Notes under the pieces: model-generated
What the model saw: only the letters and a program-made list of their open reading frames with translations
What the model was told of the DNA's origin: nothing
The model's database searches: none
Part shown: positions 62,905 to 64,000 of the stretch, piece after piece
How positions within the stretch are numbered: position 1 is the first letter of the stretch
How the letters are laid out: every line of letters begins with the position of its first letter
Source of the DNA: an uncultured Synergistales bacterium
GTDB taxonomy: Bacteria > Synergistota > Synergistia > Synergistales > Aminobacteriaceae
Length of the DNA stretch: 64,000 nt
Reading direction: 5' to 3'
NCBI GenBank assembly: GCA_905233725.1
Contig: CAJOEM010000009.1
Span: 1-64,000 of the forward strand
Program-made: the position numbers and the translations under genes

Positions 62905-63846
62905 ATGCAGGTTACATCGATGCTTTCGGCTGGTTATCTCGAACCGGTGAATCGAATCTCACGTGTGTACAGCCCGGAAAATATCGAATCCGAAGAGACT
63001 GACGTTTCTAAACAGCAAAAGGAACAGGAAATCTTGTCCGAGGAACAGAGCATTAAGGCAAAACTCGGCAGCGGCGCTCAGGTTCACACGGTCTATCATT
63101 ACTCGATGGGCACGGACGGCAGACGCTATATCACCGGCGCATCCGTCACGATGAAGGGCAGCGAGGAAGATTTGAATCGTGTCAGCGGTGGCGTTACAAC
63201 TCAGGAAATCGCTCAGAAAGAAGCAAACGAATCCAAACTCGACGAAATCCGCGATAAAAATTCCCGAACTGTCAGCGAACGAATCAAAGAAGAGAATAAG
63301 GACGCGTTGAAAACTCAGAAATCAGAACAGGACTCCGAGGAAGAACGCGAAATCCAGGAACTCGAAAATATTCAGCGCGAAGTCATAGCTCATGAGGCAG
63401 CTCATCAGGCAGCAGCAGGAGAATTTGGCGGTGCTGTGAGTTATTCGTACACAGAGGGTCCGGACGGCAAGAAATATATCACCGGCGGAGAAGTTCCGAT
63501 TAAGATCAAAGAAGGCGCAACTCCCGAGGAAACTCTGCATAATATGCAAAAGGTACAGCGCGCGGCGAATGCTCCGGCAGATCCATCGGGTCAAGACTTC
63601 AAAGTAGCTGCAAAGGCTGCAACTCTTGCGTCAAAGGCAAGGAGTGAAATGACAGCGGGCGATTCAGAATCTCAGAAATTTGAGTTCAGGGCCAGCGTGC
63701 TGCGAAACACTCCGATTTTTGAGCAGAACTCACAGGAAGACGCTCAGCAAAATATCTTGAATGGCGTGTCGTCAGTTCTTGCGTCACTCAGAGAATACCA
63801 GATACAGAATCAAATTCAAATTCAGAGTCTTATGCCTGCCGCTTAG
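62905..63846 (+). CDS. SprA-related putative metalloprotease
   Basis: 313 residues. The central block (about 165-195) has IAHEAAHQAAAGEFGG, an HExxH motif of zinc peptidases, followed by VSYSYTEGPDGKKYITGGEV, which together are the signature of the SprA-related family (pfam12118). A related segment without the HExxH lies earlier (YHYSMGTDGRRYITGASV, near residue 70), like an internal repeat. The rest is charged and likely flexible or coiled-coil. No signal peptide. GAAGGAGG precedes the ATG. Peptidase activity is inferred only. Confidence 0.85.
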   Translation: MQVTSMLSAGYLEPVNRISRVYSPENIESEETDVSKQQKEQEILSEEQSIKAKLGSGAQVHTVYHYSMGTDGRRYITGASVTMKGSEEDLNRVSGGVTTQEIAQKEANESKLDEIRDKNSRTVSERIKEENKDALKTQKSEQDSEEEREIQELENIQREVIAHEAAHQAAAGEFGGAVSYSYTEGPDGKKYITGGEVPIKIKEGATPEETLHNMQKVQRAANAPADPSGQDFKVAAKAATLASKARSEMTAGDSESQKFEFRASVLRNTPIFEQNSQEDAQQNILNGVSSVLASLREYQIQNQIQIQSLMPAA

Positions 63847-63883
63847 GCTGCGAAAAAAAATGCGTGAATAAAAATATGTAAAT

Positions 63884-63913
63884 GCCTCTCCAGAATTTTT
63901 GGGGGGCTTTTTT
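63884..63913 (+). terminator. terminator after the SprA-like gene
   Basis: GCCTCTC can pair with GGGGGGC (two G-U pairs) around a ten-base loop, directly followed by six T residues, 38 bases after the stop codon. Confidence 0.75.
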
Positions 63914-63981
63914 CGTGCAGGATAATATATAATATTCGCGTAGAGTGAAATTACGATTGAAATACGATAAGATTTTTGCGG

Positions 63982-64000
63982 TGGAGGGATTCAGCAATGA
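63982..64000 (+). other. probable start of the next gene (truncated by window end)
   Basis: GTGGAGGG lies about seven bases before an ATG at 63997. A TATAAT at 63928-63933 may be its -10 box. Only one codon is inside the window, so no product can be named. Confidence 0.4.

Overview
The window reads as a chromosomal segment of an anaerobic, diderm, flagellated bacterium; the best fit is a member of Synergistota. This rests on gene content and remembered family distributions, not on a search. Points in favour: an ion-pumping pyrophosphatase, a FapR/FabK-type fatty acid operon, an RND efflux pump with its adaptor (so an outer membrane), an AMIN-type amidase, citrate lyase, FliE/FliF and chemotaxis proteins. 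No rRNA, tRNA, insertion sequence, prophage or CRISPR array was seen. TTG start codons are unusually common (fabF, fabD, the RND adaptor, the MATE pump, cheW, the amidase, the GerMN gene, rpoD and others).

Layout. 1-10.3 kb (minus strand): one long operon, fapR-plsX-PPC gene-fabK-fabD-fabG-acpP-fabF-rnc-binding-protein-like gene, then hppA cut by the window edge. A clear promoter with an overlapping FapR-type operator lies at 10257-10302. 10.3-20.8 kb (minus): comM-like ATPase, citG, RND pump plus adaptor, and the large fused purL. 20.9-25.3 kb (plus): a Ca2+ P-type ATPase followed by terD and terA. 25.7-29.1 kb (minus): binding protein, hemB, sugar-nucleotide epimerase, greA. 29.3-31.8 kb (plus): Bax-inhibitor-1-like membrane protein and an exported GH13 glucosidase. 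31.9-33.6 kb: divergent Rpn-type nuclease and Sel1-repeat protein, an accessory-looking pair. 33.7-37.7 kb (minus): MATE pump, cobD, TGS-type nucleoside kinase. 37.9-40.9 kb (plus): ptsH, ptsI, ROK sugar kinase. 41.0-46.0 kb (plus): cheW, amidase, GerMN protein, rdgB, ddl. 46.0-47.1 kb (minus): SPFH/zinc-ribbon protein. 47.3-50.1 kb (plus): citDEF. 50.2-52.6 kb: a redox cluster (ferritin-like, flavodoxin/ferredoxin fusion, frameshifted metallo-beta-lactamase-fold gene) divergent from an HxlR regulator. 52.8-57.0 kb (plus): cheV, an unknown gene, rpoD, and a two-TM channel-like protein with an atypical filter. 57.1-59.2 kb (minus): fliE-fliF. 59.4-64.0 kb (plus): leuS, holA and an SprA-like putative metalloprotease.

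How the genes fit together. The first operon couples phospholipid precursor synthesis (PlsX, Fab enzymes) to malonyl-CoA sensing by FapR; the slot often held by fabH holds a PPC/DUF296 gene instead. citG (about 12 kb) makes the prosthetic-group precursor used by the acyl carrier CitD of the lyase encoded at 47-50 kb. HPr, enzyme I and a ROK kinase form a sugar-phosphorylation unit without a local EII. The most unusual items are the Ca2+-ATPase/TerD/TerA cluster, probable non-canonical start codons for fapR (ATC) and perhaps purL (ATA), the PPC gene in the fatty acid operon, the frameshifted hydrolase in the redox cluster, the channel lacking a TVGYG filter, and an enzyme I with a Pro/Ala-rich tail ending in an amphipathic peptide. 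I found no clear candidate for a wholly new multi-gene system.
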